NCBI RefSeq assembly: GCF_004379255.2
Contig: NC_056042.1
Coordinates: 17,655,901-17,719,900 of the forward strand
Origin: Salvia splendens
Lineage: Eukaryota > Streptophyta > Magnoliopsida > Lamiales > Lamiaceae
DNA: 64,000 nt
Direction: 5' to 3'
Shown: positions 20,422 to 31,948 of the stretch, piece after piece
Numbering within the stretch: the first letter of the stretch is position 1
How the letters are laid out: the number at the start of each line of letters is the position of its first letter
Notes under the pieces: model-generated
Database searches by the model: none
What the model was told of the DNA's origin: nothing
What the model saw: the letters and a program-made list of their open reading frames with translations, nothing else
Program-made: the position numbers and the translations under genes

Positions 20422-22189
20422 GATTCAGTCGGATATTGGTCAAGAGTTATTGCTGAGTGAGTGCAAAAAAATGGTCAAGATTGGATTTTTATCGCTCTTT
20501 CTAATCTATAGGATGATGGTGACTTTATGATTTTGTTTTAAACTTTATTATTTACTTTTTTTATGGATAATAGATTACTGGTGCAGCCGCCTGTCAGAGC
20601 TGGAGAAGAGATTTATCAGTCCAGCCATAACAAAGTGATAAATGCGAATAGTATGTCCAATTAATAATTTTTTTGACAAATGAAACAACCCACCTCCAAT
20701 TAGACAACAAAAACGTATGGAAAATTGCATAATATACATATACGGAAATAACCTAACTATATGTATGCACATTCCTATATATGCGTTCTTATTTTGTGGT
20801 AGCTATCTTTATACAGAATACTAATTATCCATGTAGTACAATAATAAAATATAACAAAAATTAGACTATTAAAAGCGTGAGGGAATTTAATTATCATATT
20901 ACTAAATAAATAATATTTCAGTTTAGATGTATATATTGATAATTTAATAATCTTTAACTAAATTAAAAATCGACTAATCTTCTAAATATTCTGTTAAAAA
21001 GAATATAGTAGAACGTTTTCTTTGATTTTTTATTTTCTCGTTTTAAAGATTTCATGATTTTTGACATTTTACCAAGAAAGATGAATCAATTAATATGCCA
21101 ATAAAAATAAATAATGATCATGCATTTTATTAGAGGTGTGATTGTATGATAACTCATGTATCATATAATAACCTAAGATTTGTGATTAATGTCGAACTAA
21201 TTTTAAAAACCGGACTAGAGATCAAATTATGGCCATTAATCTAGTTTTTTTGATGAAATTGTCTGATGTGTAAATTATTTTGGTCTTCAATACATGCCAA
21301 TTTTACAGGTTTATTACTTCATTCTGATATATAATACAGTGAAATTATATTATGTTTTTAATTACTTCTAATAGGTTCTGAAATGATTCAACACATGTTT
21401 CATTCAAATTCATTGAACTGCGTTTTAACTTTGTTCACTTTAAAAATTATAATTAATTCCAGTAGGTTTATTACTCCATTCAAAAACGTTATTACTTCAT
21501 TAGACAAGGATTTTACTTCATTCCATCTACACATACTTCATTCAAATAGTGTAAATCATTTCATGTGCTTATTACACCATTCAATTAGGCTATCATTTCA
21601 TTTTGTTGTCAGCGCCGCGGCGGTGGTGATAGACATTGAAGAGAGAAAGAACGGTATATGATGGCGAAACCGCATTTGAAAACCTACTGGAATGAAGTAA
21701 TATATATTCTGGAATGAAATTAAATCGTCCTAATATGCTATGACTTATTTGCCTTGTGCTGAAGTAAAATAGGCTCGTGATGAAGGCGAAAAAAATTTAT
21801 ACATTTGCGCATCTAATTTATAAAAAACTAGATAAAAAACCCTAATTTGGTACAATTCTGCAGTTCTGCAATTTGGAGTGAATTTGCATATAACGAGACT
21901 CAATAACCTAATAAGCAAATATGGAGAACACATCTTTTCCAATAATGTGGTAGTGATTCGAATATACCTTTCCTTCATTAAAAATGCACAAAAAGAGTAA
22001 ATCATTTCACCTCATTTAATTTATGAATTTCAGTCCATTCTTTCACTCTCCTGTGTGTTCAATTCTCTAGCTGTTCCGATTCTCTCTCAATTTGTCACAA
22101 ATTTTCCAGTTTTTTCGCTGATTGTGTTTCTATAATTCTCGCTCTAGATTTTCTCTCGATTTGACCCGTTTTTCACTTATATAACTCTC
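20422..22189. other. AT-rich intergenic or intronic sequence without recognisable genes
   Basis: No open frame over 100 codons resembles a protein I know. There is no tRNA or other RNA gene that I can see. The GC-rich word GTCAGCGCCGCGGCGG near 21608 stands out in an otherwise AT-rich context. The stretch may hold the remaining intron of the AVT1-like gene or sequence beyond a deletion of its last exon. Confidence 0.6.
21300..21730. repeat. Cluster of TTACTTCATTC motifs with inverted copies at the right
   Basis: ACTTCATT-type words recur near 21315, 21493, 21515 and 21535, with variants near 21395, 21473, 21578 and 21597. The reverse complement GAATGAAGTAA or GGAATGAAAT appears near 21692 and 21711. 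Subterminal repeats that invert across an element are typical of non-autonomous DNA transposons. I could not define exact ends or a target duplication. Confidence 0.35.
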
Positions 22190-22465
22190 TGTCACGGCCG
22201 CCCTTACTAAGGATAGCAAAGACGGGGAAATTGTGACTAGGGGGAACTAAGAAATGGAGAACAAAATGGGGAACAATAAGAGAGGACATTTAACACAAAG
22301 CTCGACTTAACTTCAAGAGAAAATATTCTAAGGTATTACATGGTTAAGCAGCGGATTAATGTCTCAAGGTAGTTAAAGTCATAAAAAAGTATGGAGTAAA
22401 ACGAAAGACTTTTAGCAAAAACAATTTCAAACAAGGCAGCGTAAATAAGTTATCTAAAGAGAGTC
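22190..22465 (-). repeat. LTR fragment of chromovirus C1 (left part, split by B1)
   Basis: It begins TGTCACGGCCGCCC, the reverse complement of the GGGCGGYCGTGACA end shared by LTRs of families B and C. It continues across the B1 insertion at 34436. The internal GAGTC at its right end is the B1 target site. Confidence 0.75.
22461..22465 (+). repeat. Target-site duplication of B1 (GAGTC)
   Basis: GAGTC directly before the 5' LTR is repeated at 34436-34440 directly after the 3' LTR, as expected for a gypsy integrase product. Confidence 0.95.
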
Positions 22466-25269
22466 TATAACGCCCCACTTTTCGAACCCTAATTTTGGAA
22501 CCCTAAGACGTTGCTTTTATTGCTTTGATTGTCACGAATTAAATGATGAATTGTTATGTGATTGATTCGATGACCTAATTTTGATTTGACCTAGTCAATT
22601 TCGTTGATTTTATGGCGTGACTTAAATTAATTGATGTGGAATGAAATATATTGCGGTGAATTATATTTTTAAGGGGAGTGAGATTTAAGATAGAATCATA
22701 AATAATTACCTTGTCCTTTTATTGTGGAAATATTGGCTACTACCAAATTATTGGAGAGGAATTCTATTTCTTGGATTTAATTATTTGTTTTGGGATAATT
22801 ATCCAAATTAAATCCTAAAGCCTAATTACCTTACCTCCTTCTTGATAAAAATCGTCCCCTATTATTTTCTTAGGGGGATTCGAAATCTCCTAATTTGTAG
22901 GAGAAGGAAATTATTCATTATTTATTTTGATCCCTTAATTATTTCTTTCCATGTTTTAATTGGAATGTCCTAGCAAATCTTTCCCTACTCTATTCTATTA
23001 AAGATTTGGAAATTATTCCTTGTGGGAGGAATATTTCACACGCCTACTATCATATTATTTGGGAGGATTTTTATTAATTTTCCTACTCCGTATTATTTTA
23101 TTCTGCTCCGTGAAAACACGAAATTTAAATCAAAGGCTAATTAAATAGCCATGATTTTCGAAATATCCTCCTTATTTCTCCATCAATTACACGCCAATTA
23201 CCTCCATCAAATCTCCCCAAATCTCTCCTATCTTTATTGTGATTATTCTCTAATTATTCTCTAATTAATTGGGAGATATTCTATTCCCTAAACTCTATAA
23301 TAAAAGACTCCTAAACCCTACCTCAAATCACACGCCTCCCACCTCAATCACACGCCCCCTCCCTCTTCTCCACTCTCCCACACTTGTTCTTCTACTCTAC
23401 TCAAGACCCTTTCGAATTTTCCAAGAGATTGTTGAAGAAGCAAGGTTTTTATTCGTTCCTACCGTTTGTTTCGTCCAAGAGATGTAAAAATCAGACTCTA
23501 TTCTTCATTCCTCCCCATCTAAACATTCTTTGACTCCCTCATGCATGTAGAGTGTGTAAGGATTTCAAATCTAAGGGATTCAATCGGTGGGAATTTGAGT
23601 GTGTATGTTTGATTGCGCTTTGAATGGATTTATTTGATGAATTAATGAATCTATGGTGAATGATGTATGATGTCATGAGAGCATGAGTATAAGGACCCTT
23701 TTGAGCATGTTTGTGTGTCTAACCCATGAAAAGGTTGATTTTTGAATAAATAGGGATAAACCCTAATTCGAATTTTTAAAGGCATGAAAAGCTGTAAGTT
23801 CGGACAGTATGTTCCGACATGCATTTTACCAACCAAATAAACTCCGATTTAATCTATTCTTTTTCCTGAGTACATTTCTTGATGTCTTCTATGTTGTGTG
23901 TGAATTTCAACTCATTTGGATAAAAGATGGATTTTTGGTGAATTTTTAAATTTGACTACGCATTTCTGGCAGAAAATGTTTTCTCGACCAGTAGGTTACA
24001 TTGTCCTTTTTGACCAACCAAAAAGGGGTATTTTGATATGAAATTTAAACTGGAAGTTAGTTGATGAGTCTACTGCATTGTGGTAAAGTTTTAGCCCCAA
24101 CGGATGTCGGGTGAAATTTTAATAATTTTTACAAAATGGTTGCGCAGTGCTGCCAGATTTTTATCTTGACAAAAACACTATGTTGTTATAAGTGAATTAC
24201 TTGATTGATATATGTGATGACATGATGCGCTGTTCAAAAGGGGGGAAAGTGAAAACGATAGAGACATGCATAATATTAAGTCGATGGTTGTGACTGATAA
24301 GATATATATATTATCTAAAGGTAATAACTCGTGCGCGAAGCGTGATAACAAAGGGAAAGCAGTAGTCGAAATCTAAACGGTCGAGGTGGGCTTATTTTCT
24401 ACCCTACATTTTTGTGGGTTTTCTTTTACTAAAATCTTTTACTTATGACTGTGGAGCTATAAGGGTGGTTTAAAGCGATTATCATGCCGTGATTTGTTTT
24501 AACGTGCCTATCTGATGTGGCTGTTGCCACTGTTATATAAATCGAATTCGGGTCCTCGTAGGGCCGCAATACTTGGATTAGTGCACACCTATGGTAGACT
24601 GTGTGCTAGCGTACGGGCTGGCCGGTCTAGTGACCTGGTTTGCGGCCGCATTCCTTGTCATGTATTGGCAGATGTGGTTGATAACGATGGGGAAAAATGA
24701 CTGCGCAGTCGCTATTTTGAACAATGGAAAATATTTTGGTGCCTCGGGCCTTTATAAAGCTAAAACTCCGATGGTTACCTATGTATGGCATGATAATATG
24801 TACTCTTATTTAAAATGTTTTCGGCATGAGCCACTGAGTATTTTCAAAAGTACTCAGCCCTGCTATGTTTTCTCTATGTGCAGGTTGAGCAGCGACGAGC
24901 GGTTGGTGGTGTTGAGCAGGAATTAATAATAAACTATGGTCGTTTTGAAACTCCGAGTGTCGCCGTGTCTTCACACATGACGTCACTCTTCTCTTGGATG
25001 CTTCCGCTGTGATGTTTGCTTTACATACTTTTTATTTAAATTCAAAAACTGTTTCATTTGGGATATTTGCAAACTCGTTACTTATTTTGAATAAATGCTA
25101 AACCCTTAGTCATTTACTTGTTGAACATAAATACTTTTGGTTGTTTTATTTATTAAACTTAAATTCTTGGTCAAACTTTTGTTGAAAACCCTAGTCTTCT
25201 ATGCCTGTCCATTAAGCCCCTTTAAGTCGCGATCGCCCGCTTTTATTAACCCTAGGGGCGGTCGTGACA
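22466..25269 (+). repeat. 5' LTR of B1 (2804 bp)
   Basis: It starts TATAACGCCCC (TG changed to TA at the terminus, since the 3' LTR has TGTAACGCCCC) and ends GGCGGTCGTGACA. A TATA-like TATAATAA lies at 23296. About 329 bp at 23951-24279 are present here but missing from the 3' LTR. Small ORFs inside it are not conserved as proteins. Confidence 0.92.
24821..24890 (+). promoter_or_regulatory. Conserved LTR block: hairpin plus splice-acceptor-like site
   Basis: The block reads TCGGCATGAGCCACTGAGTA, then a loop, then TACTCAGCCCTGC, then a pyrimidine-rich stretch ending CTATGTGCAG|GTTGAGC. TGAGTA and TACTCA pair around a short loop. The block recurs in the B1 3' LTR (about 33987-34056), in B2, and in the otherwise different C1 and C2 LTRs. 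The role is unknown; a splice acceptor or RNA 3'-end signal are both possible. Confidence 0.5.
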
Positions 25270-25272
25270 GTT

Positions 25273-25284
25273 TGGTATCAGAGC
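25273..25284 (+). other. Primer-binding site of B1 (initiator tRNA-Met)
   Basis: TGGTATCAGAGC, three bases after the LTR end, is the classical complement of the plant initiator methionine tRNA 3' end. The leader from 25285 to 26049 shows no other gene. Confidence 0.93.
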
Positions 25285-26049
25285 CTCAGTTCTTTCCGCT
25301 CTGGACCCAAGAGTCTTTTTGAGTCAAAATCTGTGCATGTGTAATTTGGCTAAATGATAAACATCGGAAGCTCAACACCACAACTCGTCCCTGCCCAACC
25401 ACGAGGAATGAGGTAACAAGTATGTTGATGGAATTTTGATATGAACTGTGAAATGTTGGGAATATCGATGGGAATATTACTCTTGCATGAATGAAAGTAC
25501 TTCTATGGGGATTTGAGATTATATATCATGTTGAAAATTTTGATTGGAATATGGGTTGATGAATTGATATGATGTGAAATTGATATTTGCGCTTATGCCG
25601 AGATGACAAATGTTGTTATGAAAATAAACTTGTATATGTTACTCGAATATGCGTTAAACCTATGAGTTGGATGAAATTTTATGATGATGCTTATGCGATT
25701 ACTTTGTGAAACAATATCTATGATGGTGAACTTGAGCATGCTACTATACCTAGTTATAAATTGGTGCAATGAATGCAAAACTTTGCGATAATAATAAACG
25801 TAGAGATGTGAAATGCTTAGTGCAAGGCAAGTAGCCTATGGGGAAGTCGGCATGCTACGACTCGACGAAACGCAAAAACACGCGAACCAATAACCTTGGA
25901 ATATTCAAAACTTTGACATGATGCTATTTACAGCTATACATAGCCATCTTCATAGGCATCATGTTCTCAGCATCTCTTTTTGAAACTTAAACCCCATTGC
26001 TTCCTTCTATCGTTGGACTGATGCTGAGTTTTCCTTGTTGTCCCTTTAG

Positions 26050-26655
26050 ATGGTCCATCAGTATTATGCCCCGATGCGAAATCGTTACTCCAGCAATAGA
26101 GACCACCCAGTTGAGAGCTACCAAGACTACGAGTGGGATGGGAAGCTCTTCCTTATGTCCTATGTCACCGGATTTTATGATAAGTGGATGAACGCCTATG
26201 CGTATGGGGGAGCCACCCATCACGAGGGGATCCAAAAGCTCATCCACACTTTACCACCGCCTTGGGACGAGTGGACCGCTCAGGCATCTCGGTTTTTCAT
26301 ATGGTATAGCCCGCCTGACTACACCGCGCGGGGTGATTTGGTTGGCCTTATAGAGGTGCTACTTCCGGCTATTCAAGCCCGCATGCGAAGGAATCGCTGC
26401 GACAGGGAGCCACATGTCTCCCGTGTTCCTAAGAGAATGAGACTCGGGATGCGCATTTCAGCCCCGCTAAGAATCGACAGAGAGGTCGATTGGATGCCCG
26501 GGATAGTACCTCCACCCGTAGGTGTCGAGGAAGAAAGTTAGGAAGAGGATCTAGAGGAGGATCCCGAGGAGGAGGAACCCGAGGAGGAGGAGGACCCAAA
26601 TAGAGAGAGCGTTGGAGAGACTGGGGCGAAGGAGGACAAGGATGGAAAAGATTAA
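26050..26655 (+). pseudogene. Extra ORF upstream of gag in B1, unknown function
   Basis: It is read in the sense direction from ATG at 26050, directly after a TTGTTGTCCCTTTAG acceptor-like stretch. The protein has an aromatic-rich region (YEWDGKLFLMSYVTGFYDKW, FFIWYSPPDY) and a long acidic tail (EEDPEEEE type). It stops at 26539-26541 where B2 has GAG, and the frame then continues to a TAA at 26653. Relative to B2 it has an in-frame 57-bp deletion between CTAT repeats near 26372. B2 carries the same ORF with a different lesion, so the ancestor was open for about 220 codons. I do not recognise the family. Confidence 0.65.
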
Positions 26656-26819
26656 ACATAATAATTTTGGAATATTTTATTTAGATTTCCCACGTTTTTT
26701 TTATACTCTGCCTTTTTGCTTGACTCTAGTTTTTCTCTTTCCACGTTGTTTTACCCTTTTGTTTTGATGATGATGGAACTAAGACCTCTTGGAGGCAACG
26801 TTTGATAATTCTATGGAAA

Positions 26820-27290
26820 TTTTTGTCTTTGGCTATTCTATTGTGCAATAACTTGATATCATTTCTTATTGTTCAAACTGTGCGATTACCTTTTGCTATA
26901 CTACATTGTAATCATCCTTTTCCTAATTGCACAATTATTTGTGACATACTATCTTTGCTACTCGATGGTACAATTGTTTCTTGCCATAATTTGAAAGCAT
27001 CCTAACCATCTCATTATACAACTGTCTTTTGTTGTCCTATTGCACAATCATATCCTACTATCGTTGTCTTTTACCATTCTATTGAAAGCCTATGATTGCC
27101 ACTCTATTGTACAAATTGTCTCATATCCTTTACTCTCTTGTTGAGCAATCACTCATTTGCTACCTTGCGACGCAATTGCCTCTTGCTACACTATTCGGTG
27201 ATCGCTCTCTTGCTATCATTTTATGCAGTTATATTCGATACAGTGTCTTGCAAAAGCTCCTTATTATTCTATGATGCAATTTCCCTTTGA
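26820..27290 (+). repeat. Degenerate repeats in the leader between the extra ORF and gag (B1)
   Basis: A pyrimidine-rich stretch contains about fourteen copies of a CTATTGTACAATTG-like core, at 26841, 26868, 26903, 26926, 26965, 27012, 27039 and on to 27269. Spacing is irregular, 23-52 nt. Many cores are near-palindromic (TTGTACAA, TTGTGCAA). B2 has the same array at 45290-45770. There are no credible genes here. Confidence 0.6.
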
Positions 27291-27369
27291 TTTCCACCTT
27301 TCAACTATACCACACAACTGTTCTTGGGATTTCGAATGAATACAATAATAATTCTTGTGATAAATCAGA

Positions 27370-30300
27370 ATGCCGCCAAGACGTAACATAAGACGTGGGA
27401 ACCCCGAACCTACCCCTCAGGCGATGGAGGAGAGTGTGACGCAACCCATCCCTCCACCACCACCTTCTCCACCTCCGGTTGACCGTGAGATCGTGAAGTT
27501 GTTCTTAGGTCAGAAACCTCCCGTCTTTGATGGAATGGAAGAGCCGGCCAAGGCCGAATCATGGATACGCTCATTGGAGCCCATTTTCGTAATCTTGGGG
27601 TGCAATGACAAAGAACGGTTGAGTTGTGTGACCTACCAACTAACCGAGTCTGCTGACTTCTGGTGGGACACACGGATGAAGACAATGCCCCGAGAGAAAG
27701 TAACGGGGATGACATGGAAAGGTTTCAAGGCCGAGATGTATAATAAGTATGTGCCCAAGAGCTATCGGAAAGCAAAGACGCAAAATTCTACAATTTAACC
27801 CAAGGACACATGACTGTGACCGAGTACGACCGTGCACTCAACAACATGACCCGGTACGCACCTGAACAAGTTGATACTGACGAGAAGCTGGCCGAGAAGT
27901 TCCGTGAGGGACTACGGCCAGAGATACGGATGTCGTTGGCTAGTCGTGGGAGACTTCCCTATGTGGAAGCACTGGCCCTTGTGCTAGACATTGAGGCAGC
28001 TATGCCCAAGGTGAAAGCGAAGGAAAACACTACTTTGGCACTACCTCCACCACACCACTCCCGAGAGAAGCGGAAGTGGGAGGGAAACAGAATCCCATAT
28101 GACAACAAGAGGTATCAGCACACCCAGAACCAACTGCAATATGGGGGAGGGCAAATCTCATCTAACCAGAGAGGCGACTTCCGACCCAAGCCACCCCAAT
28201 GCAACGTGTGCTCCAAGTACCACTTTGGAGAGTGTAGAATCCAGAGCACCCCTAAGTGCTTTAACTGTGGAGGAAACGGTCACTTCTATAGAGAGTGTCC
28301 GAGTAAGAGGGTAACAATGGAGTCGAGACAGAACACTCAAGGACCCCGCATGCAGCCAAGAGCACCACAAACAGAGTCAAGGGGAAATCGCGATCAACCT
28401 CCGCGACAGCAACAACCCTACCGCCCAAGACTTCCTCCTCAGGCTAGAGCATATGCCTTGAGTCGGAAACAACCCAAGATCGAACAAGGGAACCAGGAGA
28501 ACGGAAACCTGACAGGTATGGGTAAAATCCTTGACACTTCTATCATTGTGTTGTTTGATACGGGCGCATCGCATTCCTTCATATCTGACTTATGTGTGGA
28601 TACTTTGAGCTTGCCTGTTAACAAATCTGAACATAAGATGATAGTGTCTTCACCAGTGGGTGGGACAATAGAAATCTCACGAACATGCCCGAACGTAGAA
28701 ATTATGATGGGAAGCCTTAAGATAGTCGCTCATGATCTGCAAGTTATGGCGATTGGGGACTTTGACGTAATTTTAGGAATGGATTGGTTGACCTCGAATT
28801 TTGCGACGATTCGTTGTAAGGAGAGACAGATATCTCTACAAGCCGCGGGCAAGGAACCCACCTTATGCTATGGAATCTCGATGAACCAGCGAACCTCTGT
28901 CATTTCCGCACTCCAAGCTAGTACGATGATGAGGAAAGGACGTTCTGCTTATCTTGTCTATCTACAAGGAGAGGAGAAAGGAGAAAGGAAAAAGGAAGAC
29001 GTAGCCGTCGTACGGGAATTTCCGGATGTTTTTCCCGAAGCCTTGCCTGGACCATCGCCAGATCGACAATTGGAGTTCACCATCGATCTAGCACCAGGGT
29101 CGGCACCTGTGTCTAAGGCACCATACAGAATGGCGCCTAAGGAGTTAGAAGAACTCAAGATACAACTCCAAGAGCTTATGGACCTGGGTTTTATTAGACC
29201 CAGTGTTTCACCATGGGGCGCGCCTGTGCTTTTTGTAAAGAAGAAGGACGGATCAATGAGAATGTGTATCGATTATCGGGAGCTGAACAAGATGACTCTC
29301 AAGAACAAATATCCACTGCCAAGGATAGATGACCTATTCGATCAACTTCGAGGAGCCGGTGTATTCTCGAAGATGGACTTAAGGTCCGAATATCATCAGT
29401 TGAGAGTCAGACGAGAAGATGTACCAAAGACGGCATTTCGAATGAGATATGGTCACTATGAATTTGTCGTAATGCCGTTCGGTTTGACGAATGCACCTGC
29501 GGTATTCATGGACTTGATGAACCGAGTGTTTCATCCCTACTTGGATAAGTTTGTCTTGGTGTTCATTGATAACGTGCTAGTTTACTCGAAGAATGAGAAG
29601 GAGCACGAGGAACATCTGTGAATCACCTTGGAGACCTTGAGGAGCGAGAAGTTGTACGCCAAATTCAGCAAGTGTGAGTTTTGGCTTAAGGAAGTAAATT
29701 TCCTTGGTCACATCGTGTCGAAAGAAGGAATTCGAGTAGATCCCGCTAAGGTTGAGGCGGTGCAACAGTGGAAAGCACCTTCAACACCAAACGAGATTCG
29801 AAGTTTCCTAGGTTTGGCGGGGTACTACCGAAGGTTTATAGAAGGGTTCTCCAAGATAGCGAGGCCCATGACACAACAACTCAAGAAGGGAGTGAAAGTC
29901 AATTGGACTCCCGAGTGCGAGGCTAGTTTTCAACTTTTGAAGGAAAAGCTAACTAGTGCACCCATCTTAGCTGTACCAGAACCTGGAGTGAACTACGTGG
30001 TATACACGGACGCTTCGAAGGTGGGACTTGGATGTGTGTTGATGCAAAACAACAAGGTGATTGCTTATGCATCCCGACAATTGAGACCGCACGAGTTGAA
30101 CTATCCAACCCACGATTTGGAGTTAGCAGCAGTGGTACACGCCTTAAAGATTTGGAGACATCATCTCTACGGAGTTCGATGTGAGATCTTTACGGACCAC
30201 AAAAGCCTGAAATATTTCTTCGAGCAAAAGGATTTAAACATGCGACAACGAAGGTGGCTCGAATTGGTGAAGAACTACGATTGTGGCATCAACTACCACC

Positions 30301-31904
30301 CTGACAAGGCAAATGTAGTGGCAGATGCCTTGAGCCGGAAGAGTAATTCCCAATTGGCCACTTGGCTCACCAAAGAAGAAAGCCTGGTCCGCGAGTTTAG
30401 TAAAATACGTTTGGAAGTGGTGAGAGCACCAGAAATAGTGGAAGCGCAAATCGCCACTTTAGTTGTTGAACCTGACCTAAGGTCGAGAATTATAGAAGCT
30501 CAACGATTGGATGCGAAACTAGAGGAAATTCGAGTCGAAGTAAGAACTGGCGAATCGGGGGGATTTTCACGAGGAATCCGACAACGCCCTTACCTTCAAA
30601 GGGAGACTTTGCATACCAAGTGACGAAGAACTCAAAAACGAAGTGATGAGTGAAGCACATGAGACTCCTTACACCTCCCACCCAGGAAGTACGAAGATGT
30701 ATCAAGACTTGAAGAAGTCCTTCTGGTGGAATGGTATGAAGAGGGATATAGCGGCATTTGTGGAGCGCTGCTTAGCCTGCCAACAGGTGAAGGCTCTACA
30801 TCAACGACCTTACGGGAAGTTGCAACCACTAGAAATCCCCGAGTGGAAATGGGAGCACATTGCCATGGACTTTGTGACAGCACTGCTAAAAACGCAAAGA
30901 GGGAATACTGCCATGTGGGTAGTTATAGACCGACTCACCAAGAGTGCACACTTCATACCGATACCCATAACCTATGGATCAAACAAGCTAGCTCAAGTGT
31001 ATATAAAAGAAATAGTGCAACTGCATAGAGGCCCCGTGACGATCACGTCTGACCGTGACCCGAAATTCACATCGAGATTCTGGATCAGCCTACAACGTGA
31101 GCTAGGCACTCGACTGAACTTCAGCACCGCTTTTCACCCGCAGACGGATGGGCAATCCGAAAGAACGATCCAAACCCTCAAGGATATGTTAAGAGCCGTG
31201 GTGTTGGACCGAGGAGGGAGTTGGGAGTGCGCACTCCCATTGATCGAATTCGCCTACAACAACAGTTTCCAGGCAACAATAAACATGGCTCCGTACGAAG
31301 CCTTGTACGGGAGAAAGTGTAGATCCCTCTCTACTGGGACGAAGTTGGTGAGAGAAGGGTACTCGGGCCCGACGCAGTCGAAGAAATGGTTAGAATCGTT
31401 CGACATTTTCGTGCGAGGATAAAAGAAGCTCAAAACAGACAAAAGTCATACGCGGATGTACGACGAACCGACTTACAATTTCAAGCTGGCGACAAGGTTT
31501 TTCTCAAAGTATCCTCGTCGAAAGGGATAACGTGTTTTGGTGTCAAGGGAAAGCTGAAACCGCGATTTATTGGACCTTATAAAATCCTCGAAGGAGTGGG
31601 TCCTGTTGCTTACCGTTTGGCGCTACCCCCGATCCTCGGGAACGTGCACAACGTCTTTTATGTGTCGCAGTTGCGGAAATACGTGTTTTACCCAAAGCAC
31701 GTGATTCACTACCAAGAAGTCGCGTTGAACCCAGACTTGAGCTACGAGGAGAGACCCCAAACGATTCTAGACCGAAGGGTCGAGAACGTGAGGAATAGAC
31801 TAGTTGCGTACGTGAAAGTGCAGTGGAGAAACCACGGGCACGAAGAAGCCACGTGGGAGCTTGAGGACAAGATGATGGATCTATACCCAGAACTCTTCTC
31901 ATGA
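27370..31904 (+). pseudogene. gag-pro-pol of B1 (chromovirus), multiple disabling lesions
   Basis: The start is ATGCCGCCAAGA. The gag capsid domain (AESWIRSLE, FWWDTRMKT) is followed by a CCHC knuckle ([14 protein letters not shown], near 28258), then protease ([10 protein letters not shown], near 28551). RT covers about 29040-29640, RNase H about 29960-30380, and the integrase finger about 30650-30790. The integrase core runs to about 31230, and a chromodomain ends ELEDKMMDLYPELFS at 31904. Lesions are a frameshift near 27780, CGA to TGA at 29619-29621, and frameshifts near 30555 and 31330. The RT catalytic FIDD reads FIDN (29562-29573). The chromodomain would steer insertion to heterochromatin. 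Gag to integrase was probably one continuous frame originally. Confidence 0.92.
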
Positions 31905-31935
31905 GAGTACCAAATTTCGGGATGAAATTTCTTTT

Positions 31936-31948
31936 AAGAGTGGTAGGA
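31936..31948 (+). other. Polypurine tract of B1
   Basis: AAGAGTGGTAGGA directly precedes the LTR start TGTAACG. The mirrored B2 copy has the same sequence at 40635-40647 on the minus strand. Confidence 0.75.

Noticed and set aside
20575..20772. Possible last AVT1 exon downstream of 20137
   Set aside because: No frame up to 22189 shows the expected final transmembrane motifs of the family.
23310..23330. Telomere-like AAACCCTA words in the B and A LTRs
   Set aside because: They are single occurrences, not arrays, so they are not telomeric repeats.
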